DNA of 64,000 nt from Phoenix dactylifera (taxonomy: Eukaryota > Streptophyta > Magnoliopsida > Arecales > Arecaceae). The translations under genes and the position numbers were made by a program. Location: NCBI RefSeq assembly GCF_009389715.1, contig NW_024067666.1, positions 3,823,001 to 3,887,000 of the forward strand. The letters run 5' to 3'. Below the pieces are notes generated by a model. The model made no database searches and was not told the origin of the DNA. It worked only from the letters and a program-made list of their open reading frames with translations. Shown here piece after piece: positions 63,712 through 64,000 of the stretch (the stretch's first letter is position 1; every line of letters starts with the position of its first letter).

Positions 63712-64000
63712 ATGCTTCCTACCACCTTGCGGTTCATCGAAGCCGGTCGGAGAGGCATGGCAGCCGTACCCATCTCTGACTCTCCGGCCCCCTTGAGCCT
63801 CGGTTCTGCTTGGTGGAGTCTCAACTCCTTTGTGGAATCTGCGTTCGAGAGCGCAATGCTCGGAGAGTGGGAAGATGCGGCAGATCTGTACAACCGCTTC
63901 GAGGAAGTCCGGGTCGCCACGATCATCCGGACTGGTGACACCTTGCTGCACTTGGCCGTGTCGAGCCGAGTGGAAGGCAACGTGAAGCTGCTCACGGGCC
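63712..64000 (+). CDS. ankyrin-repeat protein, ACD6/ITN1-like, 5' end only
   Basis: A frame open from ATG 63712 (second in-frame ATG at 63757) to the window edge, 96 codons. After a short leader it reads FESAMLGEWEDAADLYNRF, then RTGDTLLHLAVSSRVEGNVK. That is the N-terminal A..GEW..A..YN start and the first ankyrin repeat (GDT.LHLAV) typical of plant ankyrin-TM proteins with a PGG membrane domain (ACD6, ITN1 relatives), which act in immunity and stress signalling. The C-terminal ankyrins and TM region lie outside the window, so class and intactness are unproven. The second ATG would remove 15 residues. Confidence 0.75.
   Translation, partial: MLPTTLRFIEAGRRGMAAVPISDSPAPLSLGSAWWSLNSFVESAFESAMLGEWEDAADLYNRFEEVRVATIIRTGDTLLHLAVSSRVEGNVKLLTG

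Overview
This is nuclear DNA of a flowering plant. It shows plant-only families (PLS-class PPR, LIFEGUARD/BI-1, VAN3-binding-like DUF828 + PH_2), GT-AG introns of 0.1-3.8 kb, many (TA)n and (CT)n tracts, plant L1 LINEs with an RNase H tail, and a Tat-lineage Ty3/Gypsy element. The moderate exon GC and this repeat mix suggest a monocot outside the grasses, but that placement is a weak inference.

Host genes, left to right: a two-exon E/E+ pentatricopeptide-repeat gene (1485-4598, +); an eight-exon PITH-domain gene (6453-13564, +, 176 aa); a seven-exon VAN3-binding/FORKED-like gene (44603-48331, +, 453 aa); two tandem LIFEGUARD/Bax-inhibitor-1 genes on the minus strand (49074-52043 and 53693-56478; 243 and 244 aa; identical four-exon layout); and the 5' end of an ankyrin-repeat gene that leaves the window (63712-64000, +). 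All splice sites were placed by eye from GT-AG rules, reading phase and family conservation.

Mobile DNA fills most of the rest. A Ty3/Gypsy Tat/Retand-type LTR retrotransposon occupies 20725-33471. It has LTRs of about 1.21 kb that differ by about 1%, a 5-bp target duplication, two arrays of tandem repeats, and antisense reading frames with their own TATA-like box. About 300 bp further on lies a 5.9-kb L1-type LINE on the minus strand (33780-39675) with a perfect 15-bp target duplication. Three more pieces of related LINEs lie at 17914-18262 (-), 52298-52985 (+) and 59380-62973 (+). A tRNA-derived SINE with a 13-bp target duplication sits inside intron 2 of the first LIFEGUARD gene. AT-rich repeats with long inverted arms lie at 57110-58236, with a related copy at 5838-6262.

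The genes do not form an operon-like unit. The only clear gene-to-gene relationship is the tandem LIFEGUARD pair. The most notable structures are the retrotransposon's antisense cassette and repeat arrays, the RNase H-bearing LINE family with two 3'-end types, a LINE inserted just upstream of the TATA box of one LIFEGUARD gene, and a duplicated C-terminal coding segment after that gene's stop codon.
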